A stretch of DNA of 64,000 nt, from contig NC_092656.1 of the NCBI RefSeq assembly GCF_032118995.1, forward strand, positions 14,510,694-14,574,693. The letters run 5' to 3'. Shown one piece after another: positions 27,912 through 36,645 of the stretch. This DNA comes from Asterias amurensis (lineage: Eukaryota; Echinodermata; Asteroidea; Forcipulatida; Asteriidae). Numbering within the stretch: the first letter of the stretch is position 1; each line of letters opens with the position of its first letter. The notes below the pieces were generated by a model. It was not told the origin of the DNA. It saw nothing but the letters and a program-made list of their open reading frames with translations, and did no database searches. A program made the position numbers and the translations under genes.

Positions 27912-27945
<34 letters not shown>

Positions 27946-30900
27946 GTGATTTCCCTTGAAAGGCAAGGCAAATTCCTAAACAAAATGCATTAAAAAATTA
28001 CCATTTTGTTACTTAAAGCCATTATACACTTTCGGTACAGAAAAAAAAGTTCACAGATTTACAAATAATTTACAGGGTTTACAGAAGGTGGTGCCAGTCT
28101 GAAACAAAAAGTCGCATCCCCTTAAGGTGATCCCCTGGCTGCCTCTTCCCAGGTTGTTTCGTAATTTGGGTGTGATCCCTGGCTACACGGCAGTTAACGG
28201 TTGAATGGCTTCTGACTGGCACCCCTGCACAAAGATATTGACAAAATAGGGACACCGCCAATATAGGGCTAGATAGCTCAGTTGGTAGAGCGCCGGCACA
28301 TTAATGAGGAGGTCGTTGGTTCGAATCCCACTCTAGTCAATTCTTTGTTCAACCCCAAAAGCCATTGCAGGTAAACACAACTGTTTGCATGTAACATTAT
28401 GTGACCTAATAGATGTTAAATTTGCATCGGGTAAAAAGAATATTAATTTTTTTTTTTTTTTTTTTTGGGGGGTTTTTACCCATATACACCGATGTGTGTT
28501 AGCACTGTATACTCAGTACTTTCCCGAGTCCTGTGAAAAAAATCACAGGCATTTTTACTCGGGTGGGATTTGAACCCACGACCTTTGCAATTCTAGAGCA
28601 GTGTCATACCAACTAGACCACCAAGATTGCCCGGTAGCTAGAGGCAGTTCGAATCCTATGTTTAGCAGCGGGTACTACGAATCCCACCTGAGTAAAAATG
28701 CCTGTGATTTTTTTCACAGGACTCGGGAAAGTACTGAGTATACAGTGCTACAAACATCGGTGTATATGGGTAAAAACCAAAAATTAATATTATGTGACCT
28801 TTCGCAAAACAGAGCTTGGGACATGATTAAAAAATTTACAGAATAGTTTACAGATTTTCCAAAATTCCAGCATGGGAATATAATGTAACAGTGGCCGTGT
28901 AATAAAAGATCTTGCCTTCGGCCGAGCCATTTTTATTTATCATAATGCCATGATCCTGCCAGTTTTGGAAAGCCGGTTAAGACCTTGTTGCCCTTTTTGA
29001 AATCTTACATGGATCTTCCAGCCATTTCCTGCTGTCTCCTGATGAGGAAGCAGCATCAGCACACGTATCAAAATAACCCTGGAGAGCATCCACCTGGCGG
29101 CAAAGAATGTCACGGAATGTCTCCATCTCAGCTAGCTTCTCCCGTAGGCCACGCCCTTTCTGAAAATAGAAGAAACAATCGTTTTCATTTATCATGCTGC
29201 ATACATCGAACTGTACTTTTTAATTGTCCAGACCAAGACACCACCTTAAAACTCATCCAAACCTGAAGCCAAAAATGCCCTCGGCTGCTCCTATAATGTG
29301 ACAAGAACTTTCCACGTAACAAACGAATGCAAACAATGTTTTAATTTTTTGGCTGATTTCTCTTTCTCTCACATGTTCACCAGCAATTTTATTCCCTTGC
29401 TACTTTGAACCCCTCAGTGATGTTATTTACCGGAAAGGAAGTCGCCAATGTAAAGTTTTGTATATTTTGGCAATTGAATATTACAAAAAAATAATTGAAA
29501 ATGTTAGCCCCGATGGCTTGTTTTGGCATGTTTCTCTGAGAAGAAAATGCTGACAAACGACTCATCTACAAATGATGATACAGGAGATCAATTGGCTGCT
29601 ATGGTTGTATTTAGCAAGAGGGGTAAGCCTGAATATTGACCGCAGCTTACATACAGCCAATGTTTGGCCGAATCATTGTGGGAAAAAATCAAAGCCCCAA
29701 CACTATGAGAACAATTGTTGTCCTTACTTGGTTATATTGTGGTATTCTAAAAAAAAAAAAAGTTTGCGGGGAACTCTCAAAACTTAATCTTGCAGGTCAG
29801 CTCAAAAAATCTTTCAGAATTCCGGCATAAGAGTGTGATTTGAGTAAAATTGGTAAGTACACATATAAGTACATGTGTATGTGTAGATATTTATAAATAA
29901 ATGAATATTTTTATTGTACAATGTACCTTGAAAGAGGAAGAGGATGCCAGACTAGCAGTAGAGTGAAGAGACAGCATAGATCCTTGACGCTGTAGACTGG
30001 TGCTCTCTGCCTCTGCTGCTGCCTTCTGTAACTCCAATGCATCCAGCCATTTATGACGGTCCTCTTCATTCTTGCAGCGTAGGTACCAGACATTGTCATT
30101 AATACTGACATCAAAACGAAGTTCATCAAAGGGATGGGCCTGCACAAAAGTAACATGAATCATTTTTAAATGGTATAACACATGCATGTGTATGTAACTG
30201 GACTGGACTGTCCATTGTCACCCAATGACTGACACTCCAGTTAAAGACATGACACTCCAGTTAATATTGGTTGTCAAAGACTAGTCTTCTCACTTGGTGT
30301 ATCTCAACATACATGTATGCACAAAATAACAAACCTGTGTAAATTTTAACTCAATTGGTCATCGAAGTTGTGAGATAATAATGAAAGAAAAAACACCCTC
30401 TAAGCGTCACATGAAGTTGTGTGCTTTCAGATGCTTGATTGACCTCAAAATATTAATAATAATAATATAAAATCTAATTCTGAAGTCTCAAAATCAAATT
30501 CGTGGAAAATTACTTCTTCCTCAAAAACTATGTTACTTCAGAGGGAGCCGTTTCTCACAATGTTTTAAACTTTTAACAACTCTCCATTAAGACTACTTGT
30601 TACCAAGTAAGGTTTTGTGCTAATTTTCACAGGTTTGTTATTTTAGATTGAACAAAGAAAAATTGACTAGAGCGGGATTTGAACCAACGACCTTCGGTTT
30701 AACGTGCCGGCGCTCTACCAACTGAGCTATCTAGCCCTATGTTGGTGGTCTCCCAATTTTGTCAATATCTTTGTTCGGGGGGTGCCTGTCAGAAGCCATT
30801 AAACCGCAAACTGCCGTGTAACCAGGGATCACACCCGGGTAACGATACAACCTGGGAAGCCACTATTGACAAAATTGGGAGACCACCAACATAGGGCTAG

Positions 30901-33311
30901 ATAGCTCAGTTGGTAGAGCGCCGGCACGTTAAACCGGAGGTCGTTGGTTCAAATCCCGCTCTAGTCACTTTTTCTTTGTTCAATCCAAAATCATTTAAAA
31001 ATGTGCCCAGTCAGTTTCCCTTGTGGTTTGTTATTTGATATCTGATATAAAAAGTCGCATCCCCTTAAGGTGATCCCCTGTCTGCCGCTTCCCAGGTTGT
31101 ATCGTTACCCGGGTGTGATCCCTGGCTACACGGCAGTTTGCGGTTTAATGGCTTCTGACAGGCACCCCCCGAACAAAGATATTGACAAAATTGGGAGACC
31201 ACCAACATAGGGCTAGATAGCTCAGTTGGTAGAGCGCCGGCACATTAAACCGGAGGTCGTTGGTTCAAATCCTGTCTAGTCAATTTTTCTTTGTTCAATC
31301 CAAAATCATTTAAAAATGTACCCAGTCAGTTTCCCTTGTGGTTTATTATTTGATATCTGATTTAAAAAGTCACATCCCCTTAAGGTGATCCCTGTCTGCC
31401 GCTTCCCAGGTTGTATCGTTACCCGGGTGTGATCCCTGGCTACACGGCAGTTTGCGGTTTAATGGCTTCTGACAGGCACCCCCTAAACAAAGATATTGAC
31501 AAAATCGGGAGACCACCAACATAGGGCTAGATAGCTCAGTTGGTAGAGCGCCAGCACGTTAAACCGGCGGTCGTTGGTTCAAATCCCGCTCTAGTCAATT
31601 TTTCTTTGTTCAATCCAAAATCATTTAAAAATGTACCCAGTCAGTTTCTCTTGTGGTTTATTATTTGATGTTTTTTATTTTATGCAGATACAGCAAGTGA
31701 CAATGTCACTGACAAAGCTGGTTTTTGACAATTACCAAGACATTTGGAGACACCACATATGGATCAGATCAAGCTCTGCACCAATTGATATCTTAATGGA
31801 ACCTCAGGAACACTGAACTGGTTTCTCTGTGTACATGTTGAAGTTGATAACAGGAAATATGGCGGTACTAACTGGACATGTAGTAAACAAGGTTGAACTG
31901 TATTTTGTAAAACATGGTGGCTTGGTTTAGAATTCGCATGGTGTGAAGAGTGACCCATTCAACACCTTAAACCAGGGATAACTTTCCGCACCTCGCCACC
32001 ACTTGTTCACAATTTTTTTCAAAAAGGGATATCTCATTGAGGTAAATTAGATACTATATTATTTCATATCGAATGAAAAAGTGGTGGCGCCATACGGAAA
32101 CTTTTCCTAAACCAGTACTGTAACTGGAGTAGTTCTGCGGTAGTCAGAATGCATGAAGCCGGCGGCTTGATGATGGACCCTATGTGTCTATCATAAGACA
32201 TAAGTTTATGTCATCAGTCTGGGTGTGTGTGGATTCCATGCCTCTCCACCACTGTACTCAACATGCTCAAGCTGAGGAAGGACTAACATCAGAAATTTAA
32301 GCTCTTGCTTTCACCTCCTTGCTACGTATACCAACAGTGGAAGAGGATACAATTACAAATTTAACATCCTACCTAACAAAATATTCTGGATCGACTGGAT
32401 TGACCGTTTGAACAACTAGAAGGTTGAGACAGCTCAACGGTTCGGACTTCATACAACTCAACTATGAGACAACTTGACGGAGACCAAGACAAGTCGACGG
32501 TTGAACAGTCGACCTCCGTAAAACATGTCTTGTTACGAGTTTCGGAAAAGTTTCCGCATGGCGCCACCACTTTTTCATTCGATATGAAATAAAATAGTAT
32601 CGCATTTACCTCAATGAGATATCCCTTTTTGTAAAAATGAGTGAAAAAGTGGTGGCGCCATACGGAAAGTTATCCCGAGTTTCCTGTAAATCCCAACCCT
32701 GCTAACCCCAACCATGCTAACCCCTAAAATCCTTACCCTAACCCCCCCCCCTTCGTTCGGCCCTGTGCGCGCCCCATCATGCCCGTGCCATCTGTCGACT
32801 TGTCTTGGTGAATGTTGAGTTGTCTGACATTTGAAAAAAACATCCGTTGAGTTGTCCGAATGGACGAGCTGTCTGAACGGTTGAGTTGTCCGAACGGTCG
32901 AGTTGTCTGAACCAACGAGTTGTCTGAACACCAATTATAAAATAATTGGCACCGCCTCTTCTTTTTTCTGATCTGACTAACATTAACAAACAATTTAAAA
33001 GAACAACATTTATTTAAAAACAACAAAACAAACAAAAGAAAAAATACCGAAATGTACCGTGCCCTCACCTCAATATCCGCCCTCGCCAAGCTGATAGAAC
33101 CCCGGCACCCAAGGTGGATATCGGTGTGTGATTTGAAGTAACTCAGTGTTCCGTTTCGGAGTGATACCCAGCGGTCCTGCCACCCATGAATGTAGTTGGT
33201 CCACTTGCTCAGTTTCTCTTCGAGCTCGGGCACTGTCTCTGCTTCATCACTGTCAAACTCATCGCGGTCATCGTCCTCCTCGCTCAACAAAATGGCAGCA
33301 TCATCGGACAT
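11670..33311 (-). CDS. CERT1: Ceramide transfer protein (CERT/StARD11), complete coding region in 13 exons
   Basis: Cytosolic lipid carrier that extracts ceramide at the ER and delivers it to the trans-Golgi for sphingomyelin synthesis. Thirteen exons with matching phases give 614 residues; the human long form is 624. An N-terminal PH domain (about 33-125) carries [13 protein letters not shown] at 36-48, which in the family binds PtdIns4P. The serine-rich regulatory motif follows, with QGSMLSLHS around Ser135. Next come a coiled middle region and a FFAT motif EFFDAID at 334-340, used for VAP binding, with a Ser six residues before it as in human. A C-terminal START domain fills about 390-614. 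The four ceramide-contact residues known in human (E446, Q467, N504, Y553) have counterparts in NLETLA, PATQRD, WIVVNSS and CKIYYVAH. The start was chosen because MSDD aligns with the human start and has A at -3. The stop is TAG. The 3' UTR is not delimited; an AATAAA lies at 10577-10572 on the minus strand. Confidence 0.96.
11798..18283. other. CERT1 last intron, left and middle part
   Basis: No exons recognised. Holds MITE fragments at about 12890-13005 (family 3 left end), 13462-13652 (right half of family 1, ending TTAA) and 15300-15543 (family 2, truncated). The rest is unassigned AT-rich sequence. Confidence 0.7.
18284..18648. mobile_element. TTAA-MITE family 1, full palindrome
   Basis: Flanked by TTAA on both sides, with termini aggaacacgttgccttgg and the exact inverse. 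The two arms are near-complete inverted copies around tcaaaattttga-type centres. Lies in the CERT1 intron 60 bases past the exon 12 donor. Confidence 0.9.
18708..18837 (-). CDS. CERT1: CERT1 coding exon 12 (START domain)
   Basis: Encodes [15 protein letters not shown] and VCKIYYVAH, containing the Tyr equivalent to human Y553. Donor CATG|GTAAGT, phase 1. Confidence 0.95.
19229..19640 (+). mobile_element. tRNA-derived SINE with (ATT)n tail
   Basis: Contains a B box ggttcaaatcc near 19302 and an A-box-like stretch upstream. A unique body follows, then a 3' end gcgcattacaagtc with an ATT microsatellite tail (19613-19640). Such tails are typical of SINEs moved by L2-type LINEs. Inserted in CERT1 in antisense orientation, its tail 12 bases from the exon 11 donor. 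Confidence 0.78.
19653..19855 (-). CDS. CERT1: CERT1 coding exon 11 (START core)
   Basis: Supplies three of the four ceramide-contact positions: Glu in NLETLA, Gln in PATQRD and Asn in WIVVNSS. The Glu-to-Gln spacing (21 residues) equals human. The donor GCT|GTGAGT lies 12 bases from the tail of a SINE. Confidence 0.94.
20140..20880 (+). mobile_element. Non-LTR retrotransposon fragment (region before and into RT)
   Basis: An open frame from 20151 encodes [33 protein letters not shown] and [13 protein letters not shown], the linker and first reverse transcriptase motif (consensus KASGPDG) of CR1/L2-like LINEs. After a stop and frame shifts, [20 protein letters not shown], another RT motif, is readable to about 20860. 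Truncated at both ends and inactive. Confidence 0.85.
20858..21557. mobile_element. 700-bp element with CAGGCCTGTGA termini
   Basis: caggcctgtgagcg on the left and the inverse tcacaggcctg on the right. Inside are repeats of cgggaaaaaagcgga. The ends resemble hAT-type termini, but no 8-bp target duplication is clear. Confidence 0.5.
21556..21925. mobile_element. TTAA-MITE family 1, full palindrome
   Basis: TTAA at both ends. The inner arms ctcgtcgactcacacgg and ccgtgtgagtcgacgag are an exact inverted pair. In the CERT1 intron 10 region, 111 bases past the exon 10 donor. Confidence 0.9.
22037..22169 (-). CDS. CERT1: CERT1 coding exon 10 (START domain)
   Basis: Contains [20 protein letters not shown], strongly conserved with human CERT. 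Donor GATG|GTAAGT, phase 1. Confidence 0.96.
23113..23243. mobile_element. 131-bp MITE, perfect-ended
   Basis: ggccgtgtccgaaacg at one end and cgtttcggacacggcc at the other, with tcggctacagctacg mirrored inside. Confidence 0.8.
23358..23447 (-). CDS. CERT1: CERT1 coding exon 9 (start of START domain)
   Basis: Encodes [19 protein letters not shown] and EGEMK, matching the first helix and strand of the START domain. Acceptor ttgcag, donor AAG|GTATGT. Confidence 0.94.
23655..23770. repeat. Hairpin-forming inverted repeat
   Basis: aatgaccgtgttggtggctg and gttaacggacctcgc are mirrored by gcgaggtccgttaac-type sequence and aaccaaggtcatt around a short centre. Confidence 0.7.
24168..24248 (-). CDS. 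CERT1: CERT1 coding exon 8 (variable, probably alternative)
   Basis: 27 codons, serine- and proline-rich ([17 protein letters not shown]), in frame with both neighbours. It occupies the place of the human 26-residue exon that distinguishes CERT-L from CERT. Because its length is a multiple of three and both flanks are phase 0, it could be skipped cleanly. The acceptor, tttgag, is weak. Confidence 0.75.
24415..25200. mobile_element. 780-bp element with short inverted ends
   Basis: aatagaccgattgcgctc plus cacatgacctataatggg on the left; cactataggtcatgtg plus gcaattggtctatt on the right. The interior is unassigned. Confidence 0.55.
25439..25549 (-). CDS. CERT1: CERT1 coding exon 7 (FFAT motif)
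   Basis: Carries EFFDAID, the FFAT motif that tethers CERT to VAP proteins in the ER, with the acidic lead-in KED and an upstream Ser in the position of human Ser315. Too short in frame to stand out as an ORF; found by homology. Donor GTG|GTAAGA. Confidence 0.93.
26013..26105 (-). CDS. CERT1: CERT1 coding exon 6
   Basis: Charged helix ([20 protein letters not shown]) ending in GGPDYE, matching the coiled-coil segment ahead of the FFAT motif. Phase 0 at both ends. Confidence 0.94.
26930..27050. repeat. 120-bp palindromic element
   Basis: ggtccatttcacacaaa and the inverse tttgtgaaatccacc flank repeats of ggactagtccta. Confidence 0.65.
27199..27353 (-). CDS. CERT1: CERT1 coding exon 5
   Basis: Encodes [20 protein letters not shown] and the start of the helical middle region, almost identical to vertebrate CERT. 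Acceptor ctttcag, donor AAG|GTGTGT, phase 1 to 0. Confidence 0.95.
27695..27808 (-). CDS. CERT1: CERT1 coding exon 4 (acidic linker)
   Basis: Short acidic linker [14 protein letters not shown] followed by [14 protein letters not shown]. It is poorly conserved and was placed by phase (1 in, 1 out). The acceptor runs directly into a GATT microsatellite. Confidence 0.85.
27813..27945. repeat. CAAT/CAAC tetranucleotide microsatellite
   Basis: About 33 units of caat with interspersed caac. Read on the minus strand it is a GATT/GGTT tract that leads directly into the acceptor of CERT1 exon 4. Confidence 0.95.
28105..28345 (+). mobile_element. tRNA-like repeat unit, single copy
   Basis: Body starting aaaaagtcgcatcccctta, ending in a tRNA-like segment at 28267-28339 with A box tagctcagttgg and B box ggttcgaatcc. 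The anticodon arm is broken here. Confidence 0.75.
28446..28800. mobile_element. Fold-back pair with tRNA-like centre
   Basis: Two inverted copies of a roughly 100-base arm (cctgtgattttt, gactcgggaaagtactgag, tatacagtgct) flank a minus-strand tRNA-like segment at about 28555-28640 with tggtctagttgg and ggttcaaatcc. Probably two head-to-head SINE copies. A 20-base T run lies at the left end. Confidence 0.65.
29009..29159 (-). CDS. CERT1: CERT1 coding exon 3 (residues 153-202)
   Basis: Encodes [20 protein letters not shown], nearly identical to human CERT. The donor was placed at CCAT|GTAAGA because only this gives the phase 1 end required by exon 4. A GT farther downstream would break the frame. 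Confidence 0.93.
29927..30139 (-). CDS. CERT1: CERT1 coding exon 2 (residues 82-152)
   Basis: Second half of the PH domain ([15 protein letters not shown]) plus the serine-repeat motif, where phosphorylation is known to switch CERT off. Acceptor is gtgcag and the donor is AAG|GTACAT. Phase 0 at both ends. Confidence 0.95.
30241..30625 (+). mobile_element. TTAA-MITE family 2 copy
   Basis: Starts ttaatattggttgtcaaag and keeps the blocks caattggtcatcgaagttg and ttcagagggagccgtttctc. The right terminus is missing. Confidence 0.75.
30660..31620. repeat. Array of tRNA-like 315-bp repeat units
   Basis: Three direct tRNA-like segments start at 30895, 31211 and 31525 (spacings 316 and 314), plus one inverted copy at 30664-30740. 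Each has a 7-bp acceptor stem (ggctaga/tctagtc), a D stem gctc/gagc, A box tagctcagttgg and B box ggttcaaatcc. The anticodon loop is acgttaa (GTT) or acattaa, with C where U33 is expected, and the T stem has one mismatch. Best read as a tRNA-derived repeat family, not functional genes. Confidence 0.8.
31979..32104. repeat. gtggtggcgccatacgg repeat, copy 1
   Basis: Carries ggatatctcattgaggtaaa and gtggtggcgccatacgg. An inverted copy is at 32541-32670 and a partial direct copy at 34775-34850. Confidence 0.75.
32390..32940. repeat. Degenerate gagttgtc(t/c)gaac repeats in inverted arms
   Basis: 32800-32935 holds several gttgagttgtccgaacgg units. 32395-32520 holds the inverse, and the second gtggtggcgcc copy lies between them. 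Confidence 0.65.
33069..33311 (-). CDS. CERT1: CERT1 coding exon 1 (residues 1-81)
   Basis: Acidic N-terminus ([15 protein letters not shown]) followed by the first half of the PH domain. Ends in phase 0 at GAG|GTGAGG. The reading frame stays open upstream to 33482, but that extension has no similarity to the family. Confidence 0.95.
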
Positions 33312-34009
33312 TTTCCGCTCTAAAATGAGCCTCCCTGATTCATGCATTGACTTTGACTTCGTGTCAGCAGGTTTATTGAAAGGAAAGAAGAAGTTTGAAT
33401 GGAAACCGTTGCGAAAGTAACACAGATGAGTCGACGATAGCCAAAAGAAAATGCATGTGACTGTGAGTTCATTTGTATTCATTTATTTATTTATTTTACT
33501 TTGTGTTCGGATACGTTTGGTAGAGATACCTCTTGAAGCATTTAAAAGAAGTTGCAGGCGGATGGGCCACACAGGGCTTCGAGTCTCCAGATTCGGCTCA
33601 GCCAGATCAATGGAGGACGATAGCAACTAGCAGTAGTGTCCCCGCTTCTAATTCTTATCATAACAAAATGGAGACTGACGAACCAGTGGACCATGGGCAC
33701 GATGGATTTATGCAACTCTTACTCTGAGCTGAGCGTTACAAAGGCTTGTTATAAAAAAATGTTATAAAAAAACCAGACTCGAAACAGTCCGCGACCTCTT
33801 CGTTGTTAAATACTTCAAACCAGCCATCAGCGCTGCAACAGTATGACAACTAAATAAATATCCGAAATCAATTTTTTTCTGCACTACGAATTTCCCACTG
33901 TTGTTTAATGCTTTTCAATGGGGAATTGTTTCTTCTTAATCGATTTTTCGTTATATATTTCGATTTTTCAAAAATAAAAGCTTTGGGAATCTCTTCCTTG
34001 CTCTATGTT
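33312..34009. promoter_or_regulatory. CERT1 5' flank, possible shared promoter with POLK
   Basis: The divergent genes of this pair share a short promoter in human. Here the stretch just upstream of the CERT1 start is largely free of repeats and could hold CERT1 5' UTR and POLK 5' exons. A short plus-strand frame at 33668-33727 begins with a good context (aaaATGg, METDEPVDHGHDG) but has no donor that would join it to POLK. No TATA box was assigned. Confidence 0.35.
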
Positions 34010-34029
34010 TTCAGGAGGGCAATTCTAAA

Positions 34030-34140
34030 CTGCGAACCGGCTGCCGGCTGGCTACTCCTAGAACTATTTTGGTTTCGTCCGGCTATCGTCTCCCGTTACG
34101 GGAGACGATAGCCGGACGAAATAGTTCTAGGAGTACCGGC
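34030..34140. repeat. Near-perfect hairpin
   Basis: ccggctatcgtctcccg and cgggagacgatagccgg meet around two bases, with gaaatagttctaggagta mirrored farther out. Confidence 0.85.
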
Positions 34141-34558
34141 TGACCTGCAGAGGGTCGGCAGTAGACTTGTAAACAAGTCGTTAAGTTTCTGTCACAGTTT
34201 TTTCCATATATTGGCGGTCGCATCCATCCATTCATTATTTCAATTTCATTATTTTCATCATTCAAATGAAAGAAAAAAAATCGAAGGAACTTCTGAGGAT
34301 TATTTGGATGTTCTAAAATATGGACAATTCTAAAACATTTTTATTTGAATATCTCCTGACTATTTAGAAGAACTTGAAACAAGACTAGTTTGAGGCTAGG
34401 TAGCAAGCTACATCGTAGCGCTCCATGTGTGTGTGTACTGCTGATGTACAAATGTAGCTACTCGACTCATGTTTGCGCGTCCGTGTAGCTCTTCCCGAAA
34501 CTTTCTCTATCATGTCTATGCTCGAAAGTTGGAATTGGATAATAATGTTGCTTTAAAA

Positions 34559-34603
34559 TTTACGGCGCCCGAATCACGGCGCCCGAATCACGGCGCCCGA
34601 CTT
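34559..34603. repeat. Three-copy 14-bp tandem repeat
   Basis: cggcgcccgaatca occurs twice, followed by a third partial unit. Confidence 0.85.
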
Positions 34604-34862
34604 GATTTGATAGTTACCGGATGGGTCCTTTCTCTATACTATGTAAGTTTTATTACTATTTTACCAAACTGTACCATGCTAACTTTGTTAGCAACAACAT
34701 CCATGATCCATGTGACAATAATGACATCGGAACATTCAACTCATCCCAATAACTTGACTGCTGATTACGGATAACTTTCCTGTTAGCTATCTATATTATT
34801 TCATATCGAATGAAAAAGTAAGTGGTGGCGCCATACGGAAACTTCCCCCTGTCAATCAGGCA

Positions 34863-34930
34863 GGGGAGGGATGGGGGGTGGGGGAGGGGGGGGGGGGGGG
34901 GTGGAGGGTGCCGGGGGGGGGGGGGGGGGA
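34863..34930. repeat. Homopolymeric G tract
   Basis: Nearly continuous G over 68 bases, including runs of about 18. Strong quadruplex potential; the exact length may be unreliable in assembly. Confidence 0.9.
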
Positions 34931-35045
34931 CACACACTATCAAAATTGGGGTGCCGGTGGGGGACACTATCAAAATGTCCCGCCAGCTTTTTGACCACCT
35001 TTTTTTTCAGGAAGCCCAAGACAGTATTGCACTGACTGACTGAGT

Positions 35046-35293
35046 AAGGGAGCGTCTCAAAAGTCGGGCACGTTCCTAGCGCAAAAGAACGTTCCTGCGG
35101 GCATATGCCCGCAGGATCGCAACATCATGACATTAGGAACGTTCTAACATGAGATTGGACGCGGTCACGCATTTGGAACGATTCAAAAGATCGCTCTGGC
35201 GGTCCAAAGGACCGGTCCAAGTAAAGCGGCGGGGATACTCTTGCGATCCAAAAAGAACGTTCCTACCGTTCCGACTTTTGAGACGCTCCCTAA
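35046..35293. mobile_element. 248-bp MITE with agggagcgtctcaaaagtcg ends
   Basis: Left end agggagcgtctcaaaagtcg, right end its inverse, with repeated gaacgttcct words inside. No coding capacity. Confidence 0.85.
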
Positions 35294-35422
35294 GACCAAG
35301 TGACCAAACCCTGTCCTGTGTGTCCCGCCATGCCCACAGCCATATATAGTTCAATTCAAGTTGCGATATATAACGTAAACTCCCCGTCAGGAAGGAGGAT
35401 TATGTTATCGCAACGGGTACCG

Positions 35423-35952
35423 GTCAACTCAGTCCCAGTCAACTCGGTCCCAGTCAACTCGGTCCCTAGTCAACTCAGTCCCAAGCCAACTCGCTCCCAA
35501 GTCAACTCGGTCCAAAGTCAACTCGGTCCCAAGTCAACTCGGTCCCAAGTCAACTCGGTCCCAAGTCAACTCTGTCCCAAGTCAACTCGGTCCCTAGTCA
35601 ACTTGGTCCCAAGTCAACTCGGTCCCATGTCAACTCGGTCCCAAGTCAACTCGGTCCCAAGTCAACTCGGTCCCTAGTCAACTCGGTCCCAAGTCAACTC
35701 GGTCCCAAGTCAACTCGGGCCCTAGTCAACTCGGGCCCAAGTCAACTCGCTCCAAAGTCAACTCGCTTCCAAGTCAACTCGCTCCCAAGTCAACTATTGG
35801 TCCCAAGTCAACTCGGTCCCAAGTCAACTCGGTCCCAAGTCAACTCGGTCCAAAGTCAACTCGCTCCCAAGTCCAACTCGCTCCCAAGTCAACTATTGGT
35901 CCCAAGTCAACTCGGTCCCAAGTCAACTCGGTCTCAAGTCAACTCGGTCCTT
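35423..35952. repeat. 16-bp minisatellite (gtcaactcggtcccaa), about 30 units
   Basis: Units vary by gggccc, gctcc and tattgg substitutions. The unit length is not a multiple of three, and the open frame through the array reflects its lack of stops. Confidence 0.95.
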
Positions 35953-36524
35953 TGACCAACCTTACATGCCTTAATGTTTTTAAAATTATTTTATTGGTAC
36001 TGTTTCGTGTAAGTTAGCTTGATATTAAATGTTTGTGTGAGAATTTACTTACTTTTTGTTTTCAACCAACCTTAGTTTTCTTAAATTTTATTATTTTATT
36101 GGTAGGCCAAGTTTTTTTTCTTTTCTCTTTATTACATGTAAAAAGAAATTAGCTGGAAGTTTTGTTTTGTGTTTTAGAGGAAATTTGTTGATAAAATAAA
36201 CATCTGTTTTCAAGAAATCAAAGAGGACTCAATTGTTAATGTTTGTCAATTAATGTTAATTGTTGAGAGCCATACAAAAAACAATACTCTGGTTGAAAGC
36301 AAAGAAACATTTGAACTCATTGTTTTTCAGTTGAAATTCTTAATATTCAAAAGTGAAACAAACACATGTCATGTTGAATGAAAAAACAAGTGGGACGCTA
36401 TTGAAGGCATTGGATATACATGTACCCTGGAGATCGCGGTGCACACTCATCTCGTTTAATGTACAAAGTCAAAGGACATTAGTTATTTGTTTTTCCAATT
36501 CAAAGAACTTTCCGTCAACAAGTA

Positions 36525-36645
36525 CGGACCGAGTTGGCTTGGGACCAAGTTGACCGAGTTGGCTTGGGACCGAGTTGGCTTGGGACCGAGTTGACTTGGG
36601 ACCGAGTTGACTGTGACCGAGGTGACTTGGGCAGACCGAGTTGAA
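36525..36645. repeat. Inverse arm of the 16-bp minisatellite
   Basis: Several units of ttgggaccgagttgac, the reverse complement of the array at 35423-35952, 570 bases away. Confidence 0.9.

Noticed and set aside
27758..27949. Frame encoding repeated INQSINQP
   Set aside because: Translation of the CAAT/CAAC microsatellite on the strand opposite CERT1.
28990..29010. Alternative CERT1 exon 3 donor near 28981
   Set aside because: It would leave phase 2, incompatible with exon 4, and the upstream GTAAGA is a better donor.
30895..31597. Cluster of functional tRNA-Asn genes
   Set aside because: Position 33 is C, the T stem has a mismatch, anticodons differ among copies and each lies in a 315-bp repeat unit.
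33312..33482. In-frame upstream extension of CERT1 (57 residues)
   Set aside because: It lacks similarity to the family, while MSDD aligns with the human start and has the better start context.
33668..33727. Short frame METDEPVDHGHDG as a POLK first exon
   Set aside because: It ends in a stop with no donor before it, so it cannot join POLK. At most it is an upstream ORF in a noncoding exon.
35300..35677. 125-residue frame rich in VNSVPSQLGPKSTRS
   Set aside because: It is the translation of the 16-bp minisatellite. The unit is not a multiple of three and merely lacks stops; no start context or splice support.
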